From Pseudomonas sp. FeN3W (GTDB taxonomy: Bacteria; Pseudomonadota; Gammaproteobacteria; Pseudomonadales; Pseudomonadaceae), in contig CP136010.1 of the NCBI GenBank assembly GCA_030263805.2, positions 4,293,001-4,357,000 of the forward strand: DNA of 64,000 nucleotides, read 5' to 3'. Both the position numbers and the translations under genes were made by a program. Under the pieces are notes generated by a model. That model saw nothing but the letters and a program-made list of their open reading frames with translations, made no database searches and was not told where the DNA came from. This document shows, piece by piece, positions 35,632 through 43,702 of this stretch. Every line of letters starts with the position of its first letter. Position 1 is the stretch's first letter.

Positions 35632-36923
35632 GATGACTCCTTTCGTGTGCTGGTCGAGGGGAGGGAGGGGCATTCCGGTTCTTCTGGCAATAGCACGCCA
35701 ATCAGCAGCAACAAGCCGAGGATGTTCACTGGAGCGACACGCAACTGATAAAGCAGCAGGCTGATTAGCAGCAGACAGAGCGTCGCGCTGAGCGCGAACG
35801 CCAGGCGACGTCTGGACGATAGTCCTGCGCGGGCCGAGTGAAACCAGAGAATGGCCAGAGCGAAGAAGAATTCGAGCAGGTCCAGGACATCGATTTCGGT
35901 GTCCAACAGCCGCGGTGGCGCGGCGAGGTAGTCCGGGCCGTACTCGATCAGGTTATCGAGCGCCATGGCATGGGCGTAAACGCCCGGTAGCTTGCCGTGA
36001 ACCGGTGAGCTGGTGAGGTCCTCGGCGGAGCTGATGGAGGCGCCGACCAGAACCAGGCGATCGCCAAGCAGCTCACGTAACAAGGCGCGCTCCTCCGGTA
36101 CGGTCGTAGCCAGAGCGCTCGCGGTAATTGTCAGGTGATACGGACAGCGTGCTTCCGCAGGCGCGCTGATGCGCCAGAACACCGCCTGAGCAAGCTGGCT
36201 GAGAATTCTGCTCCAGACTCCGGATGATGAAGCACACTGGCTGATGTCGCTGACCAGCGCCTGCTCGCGCGCCGGGTCAGCGCCCCATTGCACAGCGATC
36301 GGCGGCTGCTCTCCGGCGAGCTGCGCCGTGGTTGGCAGCGGCGGGCAGACCTGGCGCGTGCAGTAGCTTCGGTACAACGCGAAGGCCGCACTGTCCATCC
36401 AGCCGTATGCGGTTTCGGCTGCCAGCGGATACTGATCTTCAAAGCCGCTCCAGCTGACGAGTGCCGGTTCGCTGACTTCGGTAAAGATCGGCAGGGCATT
36501 GGATTCAGCGCTGCCGGAGTTGGCGAGATACAGCGGCACGCCGGCAGCTCGATAGCGTTCGAACACGTTGGACAGGAGTCGGCTGCTATCGCTGTTGCGT
36601 CCACGAGAGTGGTCATAGCTGTACATCAGGTCAACCATGACCGCGGCTGGCCGATAGGCCAGGAGCTGGCGGAAAAGCTTGCTCTGTTCGCTGTAGGGCA
36701 GTGGCCAATGGCTTTCGCGCTGGCGCAGAAAAGCGTCATCGATGATGACAACGGCGATTTGCTCTCTGGCGCCGGCATCGCCGTAGGCGTTGGCTTGCAA
36801 TTGGTTGAGCAGGCGGGACGATGCGCCGTCGGTGGCTGTAGTCAGGCCGAAGGGATCGAGCAGGATCGCCAGCAATGCCAATACGGTTCTTAACGTAGAC
36901 AGCTGGCGCGGTAGGGCCGACAC
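35565..36923 (-). CDS. CHASE2-domain membrane protein without output domain
   Basis: In 452 residues a CHASE2 extracellular sensor domain (about 45-330) is recognisable by VVIIDDAFLRQRESHWPLPYS, FRQLLAYRPAAVMVDLMY and the late GDRLVLVGASISSAEDLTSSPVHG-type motif, followed by GVYAHAMALDNLIE. Three C-terminal membrane helices follow (about 345-420). CHASE2 proteins normally end in a cyclase, kinase or phosphodiesterase; here the protein stops after the helices. The last 35 residues are Ser/Pro/Cys-rich because they are read from sequence overlapping the next gene's signal peptide. The start is GTG. Role unknown; it may sense envelope conditions for the co-encoded protease. Confidence 0.82.
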   Translation of the reverse strand: MSALPRQLSTLRTVLALLAILLDPFGLTTATDGASSRLLNQLQANAYGDAGAREQIAVVIIDDAFLRQRESHWPLPYSEQSKLFRQLLAYRPAAVMVDLMYSYDHSRGRNSDSSRLLSNVFERYRAAGVPLYLANSGSAESNALPIFTEVSEPALVSWSGFEDQYPLAAETAYGWMDSAAFALYRSYCTRQVCPPLPTTAQLAGEQPPIAVQWGADPAREQALVSDISQCASSSGVWSRILSQLAQAVFWRISAPAEARCPYHLTITASALATTVPEERALLRELLGDRLVLVGASISSAEDLTSSPVHGKLPGVYAHAMALDNLIEYGPDYLAAPPRLLDTEIDVLDLLEFFFALAILWFHSARAGLSSRRRLAFALSATLCLLLISLLLYQLRVAPVNILGLLLLIGVLLPEEPECPSLPSTSTRKESSCAHPSPCSAPCCSAVPATRPD

Positions 36924-37007
36924 TCCATCATCCTTGATGATCTCAAAACGACATCACGGATGTTCGGTTAATCAGTTCACAAAAGTCAACGGAGTCGGCC
37001 GCGACGA

Positions 37008-37775
37008 TTAGCCTCTTACCCAGCGCTGCCTGGCCCAGGCACTCAGGCTGTCGACCGCCAGTACCATCGCCAGCATGGCCAGGATCACCGTCGAGGCCTG
37101 GGCTTCCTGGAACAGGCTGAGGCTCATGTAGAGCATCTGGCCCAGGCCGCCGGCGCCAACGAAGCCGAGCACGCTGGCCATGCGGATGTTGTTTTCCCAG
37201 CGGTACAGCGTGTAGGCCACCAGCTGTGGCCAGAGCGAGGGCAGGGTGCCGTAGCAGAATGCCGCGATGCGTCCGCTACCGGCCAGGCGCAGGGCGTCGC
37301 CGGGCTGCGGTGGGATGTTTTCCAGCGCCTCGGCGAACAGCCGACCCAGCACGCCTGCGGTGTGCAACGCCAGCGCCAGGGTGCCGGCGTTCGGCCCGAG
37401 CCCTGCGGCCAGCACCATCAAGGCCGCCCACACCAGCTCCGGAATCGCCCGCAGCGCATTGAGCAGCAGGCGTGATGCCGCCTGCGCCAGCAGGCCGAAA
37501 CGACCCGCCGCGGGGAGTGCCAGCAGCAAGCCGAACAGGGCTGCGAGCAATGTGCCGATGGCCGACATCGCCAGTGTTTCCAGCGTGCCGTGTGCGATCG
37601 CCTGCAGATGGGCGGCCGACAGATCCGGTGCCATGAAGCCCGAAGCGTAGGCGGCCATCTGCGTCAGGCCGTCGCGGCTGAGGAGGGCGGTGCTTTCCAG
37701 CTGCAGGAAGGCAAAGGCGGCCACCACGGCAGCGACCAGCCCGGCTGGAATCAGCAGGCGTGACAGCACCCTCAT
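37008..37775 (-). CDS. phnE: Phosphonate-type ABC transporter permease PhnE (second copy)
   Basis: The 255-residue inner-membrane permease has about six helices and a PhnE-type EAA loop (LRLAGSGRIAAFCYGTLPSLWPQLVAYTLYRWENNIR). The sequence MASVLGFVGAGGLGQMLY near the end is a PhnE hallmark. It overlaps the other permease gene by 4 bp, and the two probably form a heterodimer. It is the last gene of the operon phnD-C-E-E. Confidence 0.88.
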   Translation of the reverse strand: MRVLSRLLIPAGLVAAVVAAFAFLQLESTALLSRDGLTQMAAYASGFMAPDLSAAHLQAIAHGTLETLAMSAIGTLLAALFGLLLALPAAGRFGLLAQAASRLLLNALRAIPELVWAALMVLAAGLGPNAGTLALALHTAGVLGRLFAEALENIPPQPGDALRLAGSGRIAAFCYGTLPSLWPQLVAYTLYRWENNIRMASVLGFVGAGGLGQMLYMSLSLFQEAQASTVILAMLAMVLAVDSLSAWARQRWVRG

Positions 37776-38605
37776 GCGAACCTCCAGCGCAGCAGACGGC
37801 TGAGCAAGTCCGCCAACAGCACCAGCGCCAGGAAGGTCAACAGCATGCTGGCGACTTCACCGCCGGCGAACATGCGCATCGACAGATCCATCTGTTGACC
37901 CAGCCCGCCGGCGCCGACGAAACCCATTACCACCGAGGCGCGGATCGCGCATTCCCAGCGGTAGACGCTGTACGACAGCATCTCGCCCGTGGCTTGCGGC
38001 AGCACGCCGTAGAGGAAGGCCTGCATCCGCGAGGCACCGGCACCGAGCAGTGCGCGGGCAGGTAGCGGGTCGACCGATTCGAAGATTTCCGCATAGACCT
38101 TGCCGAGCATGCCGGCGTAGGTGATGGCGATGGCCAGCACGCCGGCGGTCGGCCCCAGGCCCACGGCGCGGACGAACAACAGCGCCCAGACGATCTCTGG
38201 GATGCTGCGCAGCACGATCAGCAGTCCGCGGACTGGCCAGCGCAGCGCTTGCGCCCACCAGGCCGGGCGACCACCCCGGCTGAGCGCCGAGAGCGACAGG
38301 GCACGGGTGGCAAGCAGGGCGCAGGGGATGGCGACGGCCAGAGCCAGGCTCATGCCGGCAGTGGCGATCGCCAGGGTCTCCAGTGTCGCCTGCCAGAGCA
38401 GGCCGAGGAATTCGCCACCGTGCTCCGGCGGCCAGAACGCCGACAGAAACATGCCCATGGTGTCGGCATTGCTGCCGTCGAACAGCACGCCCAGGTCCAG
38501 CTCGCTCAGCCGTATCCCCGGCCACAGCAGCGCTACGGCCAACAGGGTCAGCATCAGGCGTGGCGCGGCGGCAGGATCGTGTCGGGCAACTGCGCGGTTC
38601 AGCAT
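37772..38605 (-). CDS. phnE: Phosphonate-type ABC transporter permease PhnE (first copy)
   Basis: The 277-residue permease is related to the next gene product. Its EAA loop reads LGAGASRMQAFLYGVLPQATGEMLSYSVYRWECAIR, and the hallmark VVMGFVGAGGLGQQMD follows. A low-conservation N-terminal part carries one extra helix. It overlaps phnC by 7 bp. Tandem paralogous permeases are common in phosphonate, phosphite and related oxyanion transporters. Confidence 0.88.
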   Translation of the reverse strand: MLNRAVARHDPAAAPRLMLTLLAVALLWPGIRLSELDLGVLFDGSNADTMGMFLSAFWPPEHGGEFLGLLWQATLETLAIATAGMSLALAVAIPCALLATRALSLSALSRGGRPAWWAQALRWPVRGLLIVLRSIPEIVWALLFVRAVGLGPTAGVLAIAITYAGMLGKVYAEIFESVDPLPARALLGAGASRMQAFLYGVLPQATGEMLSYSVYRWECAIRASVVMGFVGAGGLGQQMDLSMRMFAGGEVASMLLTFLALVLLADLLSRLLRWRFA

Positions 38606-39447
38606 CGCGGAATGTTCAGTGGCGGGGTCGCTGCAGCGGGTGGCGACGGGGCGTGCTGAAGCTGCTCATTGGCGTACAGCGCGGTCAGTTCGTCCGGACC
38701 GATCTCGCTGGCAGGCTTGTCGAACAGGATGCGACCGTCACGCACGCCGACGATCCGCGGGAAGTGCTCCAGTGCCAGCTCCACCGCATGCAGGCTGGCC
38801 AGCAGAGTGGCGTTGCGACGCTGGGCCTCGCGGTTGAGCACGCCCAGCGTATGGCTGGCGAGCACCGGGTCCATGGCCGAGACGGGTTCGTCGGCCAGGA
38901 TCAGCTCCGGCGTCTGGTAAAGCATGCGAGCGATCCCGACCCGCTGCAGCTGGCCACCCGATAGCTGGTCGCAGCGTACGTACAGCTTGTCGGCAAGATC
39001 GAGGCGCCCGAGCACCTCGGCAGCGCCTTGGCGGTCCAGGGGATAGAGCAGGCTTAGCAGGCTTTTGGGTAGCGACCATTTGCCGAGACGCCCCGCCAGT
39101 ACCGCCGTCACCACCCGCTGTCGCGGTGGCAGCGGCGGCGCCTGGTGGATCAGGCCGATCTGTGTCCTCAGTCGTTGACGCGCTCCGCTCGAGAGTGTCC
39201 AGGGGCGCTTGCCGAGCAGTTCGAGATCGCCCTGGTCAGGCTTGAGCGACGTGGCCAGCAGGCGCAGCAGCGTGGTCTTGCCGGCTCCGGACGGGCCAAT
39301 GATGGCGACCCGCTCGCCCTGCGCGACCTGCAGATCGAGCCCGCGCAGTGCGATCTGGCCGCCGGCGTGGGTGTGGCCCACGCCGGCCAGCTTCAGCGCC
39401 GGCTGCACAGCGAGGCCCTGCGCCGGCGGTGTTTGCAGCGTGCTCAT
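38599..39447 (-). CDS. phnC: Phosphonate-type ABC transporter ATPase PhnC
   Basis: The 282-residue ATPase has Walker A GPSGAGKTTLLR near 53-64, signature LSGGQLQRVGIARML near 165 and Walker B LILADEPVSAMDP near 185. A PhnC-type segment, TVLAGRLGKWSLPKSLLSLL, lies between them. About 20 unconserved residues precede the first strand. It lies 19 bp after phnD. Confidence 0.9.
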   Translation of the reverse strand: MSTLQTPPAQGLAVQPALKLAGVGHTHAGGQIALRGLDLQVAQGERVAIIGPSGAGKTTLLRLLATSLKPDQGDLELLGKRPWTLSSGARQRLRTQIGLIHQAPPLPPRQRVVTAVLAGRLGKWSLPKSLLSLLYPLDRQGAAEVLGRLDLADKLYVRCDQLSGGQLQRVGIARMLYQTPELILADEPVSAMDPVLASHTLGVLNREAQRRNATLLASLHAVELALEHFPRIVGVRDGRILFDKPASEIGPDELTALYANEQLQHAPSPPAAATPPLNIPRC

Positions 39448-39466
39448 TGCTGATGATTACGCGGCA

Positions 39467-40318
39467 TCACTTGAGCAGACCGGCGGCGCGCGCGGCTTCT
39501 TCGATGCCTGCGTAGTTCTCCGGCTTGGTCTCGATGAAGCGACTGGCGGCCTGCAGATCGAGAATCGCCTTGTGCTCCGGGTTGGCCGGATCGAGGGCGA
39601 GGAAGGCTGCCTTGATCTTTTCGACCAGAGCCGGGTCCAGGTTGCCGCGCACGGTCCAGTTGTAGTCGTAATAAGGCGGGGTGGTGGAGATCACGCGAAC
39701 CTTGTCGGTGTCGACCTTGCCGGCTGCGACCAGCTTGTCCCACACGGAGGCGTTGAGCACGCCGGCGTCGGCCTTGCCGGCCTCGACCCAGGCGGCGGTG
39801 GCATCGTGGGCACCGGAGTAGGCGATGCGCTTGAAGAACTGCTCCGGCTCGATGCCATCCTTGAGCATGAAATAGCGCGGCATCAGGCTACCTGAGGTCG
39901 ATGACACTGAGCCGAAGGCGAAGGTCTTGCCTTTCAGGTCCGCCAGCGACTTCACTTCGGGATCGGCGGTGATGAATTTGCTGGTGAACTTTTCATCCTG
40001 CTCGCGCTGTACCAGGGGGATCGCATCGCCGGTCTTCAGGCGGGTCTGGACGAAGGTGAAGCCGCCCAGCCAGGCGAGATCGAGGCGGTCGGAGGCCAGG
40101 GATTCGACGACAGCGGCATAGTCCGACACCGGAGTGAACTTCACCGGCATGCCCAGCTGCTGTTCCAGGTATTCGCCCAGCGGCTTGAACTTGCGAATCA
40201 GCTCGGTCGGAGCTTCGTCGGGGATGGCGGAAACCCGCAGGGTTTCGGCGGCGTGAGTGCTAGCAACAGACAGGGACAGGGCAAGGCCGGCAACGGCTGC
40301 CAGGGAGCGCTTCAGCAT
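39467..40318 (-). CDS. phnD: PhnD-family periplasmic binding protein (phosphonate, phosphite or selenate)
   Basis: The 283-residue protein has a signal peptide ending THAAE (about residue 24). The mature protein begins LRVSAIPDEAPTELIRKFKPLGEYLEQQLG. DLAWLGGFTFVQTR and GSVSSTSGSLMPRYFM are the oxyanion-binding regions of PhnD-like proteins. It is shorter than E. coli PhnD (about 338). The opening resembles the subfamily that databases call putative selenate-binding protein, so selenate is as likely as phosphonate. No catabolic genes (C-P lyase, ptxD, selD) lie nearby to decide the ligand. It is the first gene of a four-gene transporter operon. Confidence 0.85.
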   Translation of the reverse strand: MLKRSLAAVAGLALSLSVASTHAAETLRVSAIPDEAPTELIRKFKPLGEYLEQQLGMPVKFTPVSDYAAVVESLASDRLDLAWLGGFTFVQTRLKTGDAIPLVQREQDEKFTSKFITADPEVKSLADLKGKTFAFGSVSSTSGSLMPRYFMLKDGIEPEQFFKRIAYSGAHDATAAWVEAGKADAGVLNASVWDKLVAAGKVDTDKVRVISTTPPYYDYNWTVRGNLDPALVEKIKAAFLALDPANPEHKAILDLQAASRFIETKPENYAGIEEAARAAGLLK

Positions 40319-40822
40319 TGAGGGTTCTCCGGTTCAATAGCGGAAAAAGCGCATGGATTATAGAGTGTGCTAGAGGCGTGGCGCCAAGGGAAAGCTGAGC
40401 AGGACCGCTGGGAACCTTCGCGTCGCGATCCACTGCAGAAATATCGTGTAACGTGACGAACTTTTTTCAGGCCCTAAACCTAAGTGATCTGTAGTGGCCG
40501 AATATGTGCAATGTGCCACCCCGCAGGCAAAGGAAGCGAATGTGAAGTGCGATAAAAAGCGTGGGTCCACCATGGTTTGGGCAGATGGCTACTCGTTCAG
40601 AGAAGTCGCGAGGATTCAGGCGCAACCTCTTGGCAGTGCGGAAGTGCGAAATGTGCCTTTGACCGAGAAGATGTTCACCGAGGCGCGCATTGCAGCTGTC
40701 CTGCTCGGCCCATTGCTGATCGATCTGCCCCAGGGCTGATAGCGCGACGTAGCTCTGGCTAGCGCCGCGGCAGCGCGATGGCATCGCGAACCGCGGCAAG
40801 GCGTTCATCGAGTCGCTCGCGC
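40319..40822. other. Gene-poor 500-bp gap with one doubtful small frame
   Basis: This stretch between phnD and uppP is lower in GC than its flanks. The phnD promoter should lie near 40340-40480. A plus-strand frame at 40494-40739 (81 codons) and an overlapping minus-strand frame of 154 codons are both open. Neither has a ribosome site, a signal or a recognisable family, so neither is called as a gene. It could be decayed coding sequence. Confidence 0.4.
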
Positions 40823-41635
40823 TCAGGCGCCGGTGAACAGCACCAGCAGCACCACACCGAGGATCAATCGGTAGATTACGAACGGCAGCATGCCGACGCG
40901 CTCCAGCAGTTTCAGGAAAATGTGGATGCACAGATAGGCACTCACCGCCGACAGCACCACACCCAGCCCCATCGCCGTCCAGTCAACAGCCACGCCGCCT
41001 TCCACCAGGTCGAGTGTACTAAGCACGCTGGCGAGCACGATCACCGGGATCGACAGCAGAAAGGAAAAGCGCGCAGCACCGGAGCGCGATAGTCCCAGCA
41101 GCAGGCCGGCGGTCATCGTCACGCCCGAGCGCGAGGTGCCGGGGATCAGTGCCAGCGCCTGGGCGCAGCCGATCAGCAGGATGTCCTTCCAGCTCAGGCT
41201 GTGCTCGTCGCGCGGTTGCGGGACACGTCGGCTGACCACGTCCGACCACCACAGCAGCAGGCCGAAGCCGATGGTCGCCCAGGCGATCACCAACGGCGAA
41301 CGCAGTTGGACTTCGATGAAGTCCTTGAACAGCAGCCCGGCGATGCCGACCGGAATCGTCCCCAGGATCACCGCCCAGGCCAACCGGCTGTCACCTACAC
41401 GCTCGCGGCGGGCTAGTGACGCGAACCAGTCGCGGGTCATGCCGAAGACTTCCTGGCGGAAGTACCAAACCACGGCGGCGAGGGTGCCGAGATGCACTGC
41501 CACGTCGAATGCCAGTCCCTGGTCGTCCCAACCCACCAAGTGCGGGAAGAGGATCAGATGAGCCGAGCTCGATACCGGCAAGAACTCGGTTAGTCCCTGC
41601 ACGATGGCCAGGACGATGATCTGAATTAAATCCAT
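40823..41635 (-). CDS. uppP: Undecaprenyl-diphosphate phosphatase
   Basis: This integral membrane enzyme recycles the lipid carrier of cell-wall synthesis by removing a phosphate from undecaprenyl diphosphate; loss or gain affects bacitracin resistance. It has 270 residues and about eight helices. Signature regions are VQGLTEFLPVSSSAHLIL (near 14-31) with the catalytic Glu and Ser/His, and PGTSRSGVTMTAGLLLGLSR (near 164-183) with the catalytic Arg. AGGAAACA precedes the ATG. It is a single gene. Confidence 0.95.
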   Translation of the reverse strand: MDLIQIIVLAIVQGLTEFLPVSSSAHLILFPHLVGWDDQGLAFDVAVHLGTLAAVVWYFRQEVFGMTRDWFASLARRERVGDSRLAWAVILGTIPVGIAGLLFKDFIEVQLRSPLVIAWATIGFGLLLWWSDVVSRRVPQPRDEHSLSWKDILLIGCAQALALIPGTSRSGVTMTAGLLLGLSRSGAARFSFLLSIPVIVLASVLSTLDLVEGGVAVDWTAMGLGVVLSAVSAYLCIHIFLKLLERVGMLPFVIYRLILGVVLLVLFTGA

Positions 41636-41788
41636 TGCTTGTTTCCTGCGATGTCTTCTGATGCACGCGCGTTGCCGTGGGCGGGCGTGCGTTGAGCGGA
41701 TGGGTCTGCGCGAGGCGATGCCCCGGGGCCTCCTTCAGAGGCGCTCGGCGACGGATCGTTCCGGTGGGTCGGGCAATTTGCTGGATCA

Positions 41789-41807
41789 GTCACAGTAGCA
41801 TTGTGAC
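41789..41807. promoter_or_regulatory. Palindrome between uppP and the hydroxyacid dehydrogenase operon
   Basis: GTCACA and TGTGAC are separated by 7 nt (41789-41794 and 41802-41807), a 19-bp dyad. It lies about 110 bp upstream of the dehydrogenase start, in the divergent control region. It could bind a dimeric regulator of the glyoxylate-type pathway. The half-site order is opposite to a Crp/Vfr site. Confidence 0.35.
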
Positions 41808-41915
41808 AGTAGATGGTGGGCATCGAGCAGCCGAGGATAGCAGGCGGTATATCGTTTGGCCGTTCCTGGCGGTGCGGCGCTAGAATCACGACCTCGTTCG
41901 CCAAGGAGCCGCCCC

Positions 41916-42803
41916 ATGTCCGACCTGCCAACCCTCGCTTTTGCCGGTATCGGCCTGATGGGCCTGCCGATGTGCCGACGCCTGCTGGCGGCGGGGTATC
42001 GCCTGGCGGTGTGGAATCGCTCGCCCGAGAAGTGCCAGCCGCTGGTCGAGCTGGGAGCCAAGGCGGTGGCAACGCCCGCCGAGCTCTGTGCCGAGGCGGA
42101 CATCGTGCTGCTCTGCCTTGCCGATACCGCCGCCGTGCGCGAGGTGCTGTTCGGCAAAGGTGGCATCGCCGAGGGCGGCAAGGCCGGCAAGCTGCTGGTC
42201 GATCATTCCAGTCTGGAGCCGACAGCAACCCGCGACATGGCCGCCGAGCTGGAATTTCGCAATGGCATGCGCTGGGTCGATGCCCCGGTGTCCGGCGGCA
42301 CGCCGGGCGCGGAAGCCGGCAGCCTGGTGATCATGGCCGGCGGCCGCGCCGAGGATGTCGAGCGGGTACGGCCGGTGCTGATGAACCTGGGCCAACGCCT
42401 GACCCATATGGGTGGGGTCGGCGCCGGCCAGGTGACCAAGGTCTGCAACCAGATGATCGTCGCCTGCAATGCGCTGGTGATCGCCGAGGTGGTGGCCCTG
42501 GCCGAACGTGCCGGGGTCGACGCCAGCCTGCTGGCACCGGCGCTGGCCGGCGGCTTCGCCGATTCCAAGCCACTGCAGATCCTCGCCCCGCAGATGGCAG
42601 CGAGCGAGTTCGAACCGGTGAAGTGGCATGTGCGCACGCTACTCAAGGATCTGGATACGGCAGTGAAGCTGTCTCGCGAGCAGGGGGCGGCGACGCCCTT
42701 GAGCGGCCTGGCCGCGCAGCTGATGCGCCTGCACGGCAGCCAGGGCAATCTGGAGCGTGACCCCGCCACGCTGGTGCAGATGTACCGGGAGGGCGACCAA
42801 TGA
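41916..42803 (+). CDS. NAD(P)-dependent beta-hydroxyacid dehydrogenase (tartronate semialdehyde reductase-like)
   Basis: This 295-residue protein of the 3-hydroxyisobutyrate dehydrogenase family has an N-terminal Rossmann fold (AFAGIGLMGLPMCRRLLAAG), substrate motif DAPVSGGTPGAEAGSL near 125-140 and catalytic Lys in GAGQVTKVCNQM near 170. It overlaps the next gene, a hydroxypyruvate isomerase homologue, by 4 bp. That pairing is known for tartronate semialdehyde reductase (GlxR/GarR) in glyoxylate use, so reduction of tartronate semialdehyde to glycerate is likely. Gcl and glycerate kinase genes are not in the window. CAAGGAGC precedes the ATG. Confidence 0.82.
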   Translation: MSDLPTLAFAGIGLMGLPMCRRLLAAGYRLAVWNRSPEKCQPLVELGAKAVATPAELCAEADIVLLCLADTAAVREVLFGKGGIAEGGKAGKLLVDHSSLEPTATRDMAAELEFRNGMRWVDAPVSGGTPGAEAGSLVIMAGGRAEDVERVRPVLMNLGQRLTHMGGVGAGQVTKVCNQMIVACNALVIAEVVALAERAGVDASLLAPALAGGFADSKPLQILAPQMAASEFEPVKWHVRTLLKDLDTAVKLSREQGAATPLSGLAAQLMRLHGSQGNLERDPATLVQMYREGDQ

Positions 42804-43582
42804 AGATCGCCGCCAACCTATCGCTGCTGTTCACCGAACTGCCGCTCACCGAGCGCATCCTGGCCGCCCGCACCGCCGGTTTCGATGGCGTGGAGATCCA
42901 GTTTCCTTACGAAGTGCCGGCCATTCGCCTGAAGGAGCAGCTCGAGCGCGCCGGCATGCCGCTGGTGCTGATCAATCTGCCCGCCGGCGATCTGCTGCAG
43001 GGCGGACCAGGCCTGGCGGCGGTGCCGGACCGGCAAGAGGCCTTCGATGCGGCCCTGCAGGAGACGCTGACCTATGCGCTGATGGTGCGCCCGGCCAGTG
43101 TCAATGTGCTGCCGGGCCGCCTCGCCGAAGGCGTCGACCGTGAGCAGGCGTTGGAGACGCTCGAGCACAACCTGTGGAAGACCGCCGACGCCTTCGACAT
43201 GCTCGGCATCCGCGTGCTCTGCGAAGCGATCAATCCGCTCGACATGCCGGGCTTTCTAATCAACAGCGCGGCGGATCTGGAAGCGCTGCTTGAGCGGGTC
43301 GATCACCCCAATTGCCTGGCGCAACTGGATTTCTACCATATGGCACGCCAGCAGCTGGACGTGCCCGGCTGCGTCACCCAATTGGGCGAGCGCATCGGTC
43401 ATGTGCAGTTCGCCGACTGCCCGGGCCGTGGCGCGCCTGGCACTGGTGAGCTGGACTTCGGCGCAGCGCTGCAGGCCTTGCAGGCCAGCGGCTACCAAGG
43501 CTGGCTGAGCGCCGAATACAAACCGGGGGAGCAGGGCACCGCAGCCAGCCTGGGCTGGCTGGCCGAGTGGCGCGGGCGCTGA
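42800..43582 (+). CDS. hyi: Hydroxypyruvate isomerase-like TIM-barrel protein
   Basis: The 260-residue xylose-isomerase-like TIM barrel starts MKIAANLSLLFTELPLTERI, the Hyi/OtnI pattern. Metal ligands are plausible in CEAINPLDMPGF (Glu near 140), LDFYHMAR (Asp/His near 175), HVQFAD and SAEYKPG near the end. Hyi interconverts hydroxypyruvate and tartronate semialdehyde; OtnI acts on 2-oxo-tetronate, so the exact substrate is open. It is translationally coupled to the reductase gene. Confidence 0.82.
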   Translation: MKIAANLSLLFTELPLTERILAARTAGFDGVEIQFPYEVPAIRLKEQLERAGMPLVLINLPAGDLLQGGPGLAAVPDRQEAFDAALQETLTYALMVRPASVNVLPGRLAEGVDREQALETLEHNLWKTADAFDMLGIRVLCEAINPLDMPGFLINSAADLEALLERVDHPNCLAQLDFYHMARQQLDVPGCVTQLGERIGHVQFADCPGRGAPGTGELDFGAALQALQASGYQGWLSAEYKPGEQGTAASLGWLAEWRGR

Positions 43583-43702
43583 GCCATCGCGCGGCATAAG
43601 CGAAGGTGATGTTCGGAGACAGGATCAGGCATAGACTCTAGAGTCGTCGTCGAGTCCCGGCTGGTCTGCGGCCGGAATATAAGAACAATCGAGACCGACG
43701 TC

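Noticed and set aside
40494..40739. 81-codon plus-strand frame between phnD and uppP
   Set aside because: No ribosome site, signal or family, and an open frame on the other strand competes; mentioned only as part of the gap.
41789..41807. Crp/Vfr binding site
   Set aside because: The half-sites are in the order TCACA...TGTGA, the reverse of TGTGA-N6-TCACA, and the spacing is 7; kept only as an unspecified dyad.
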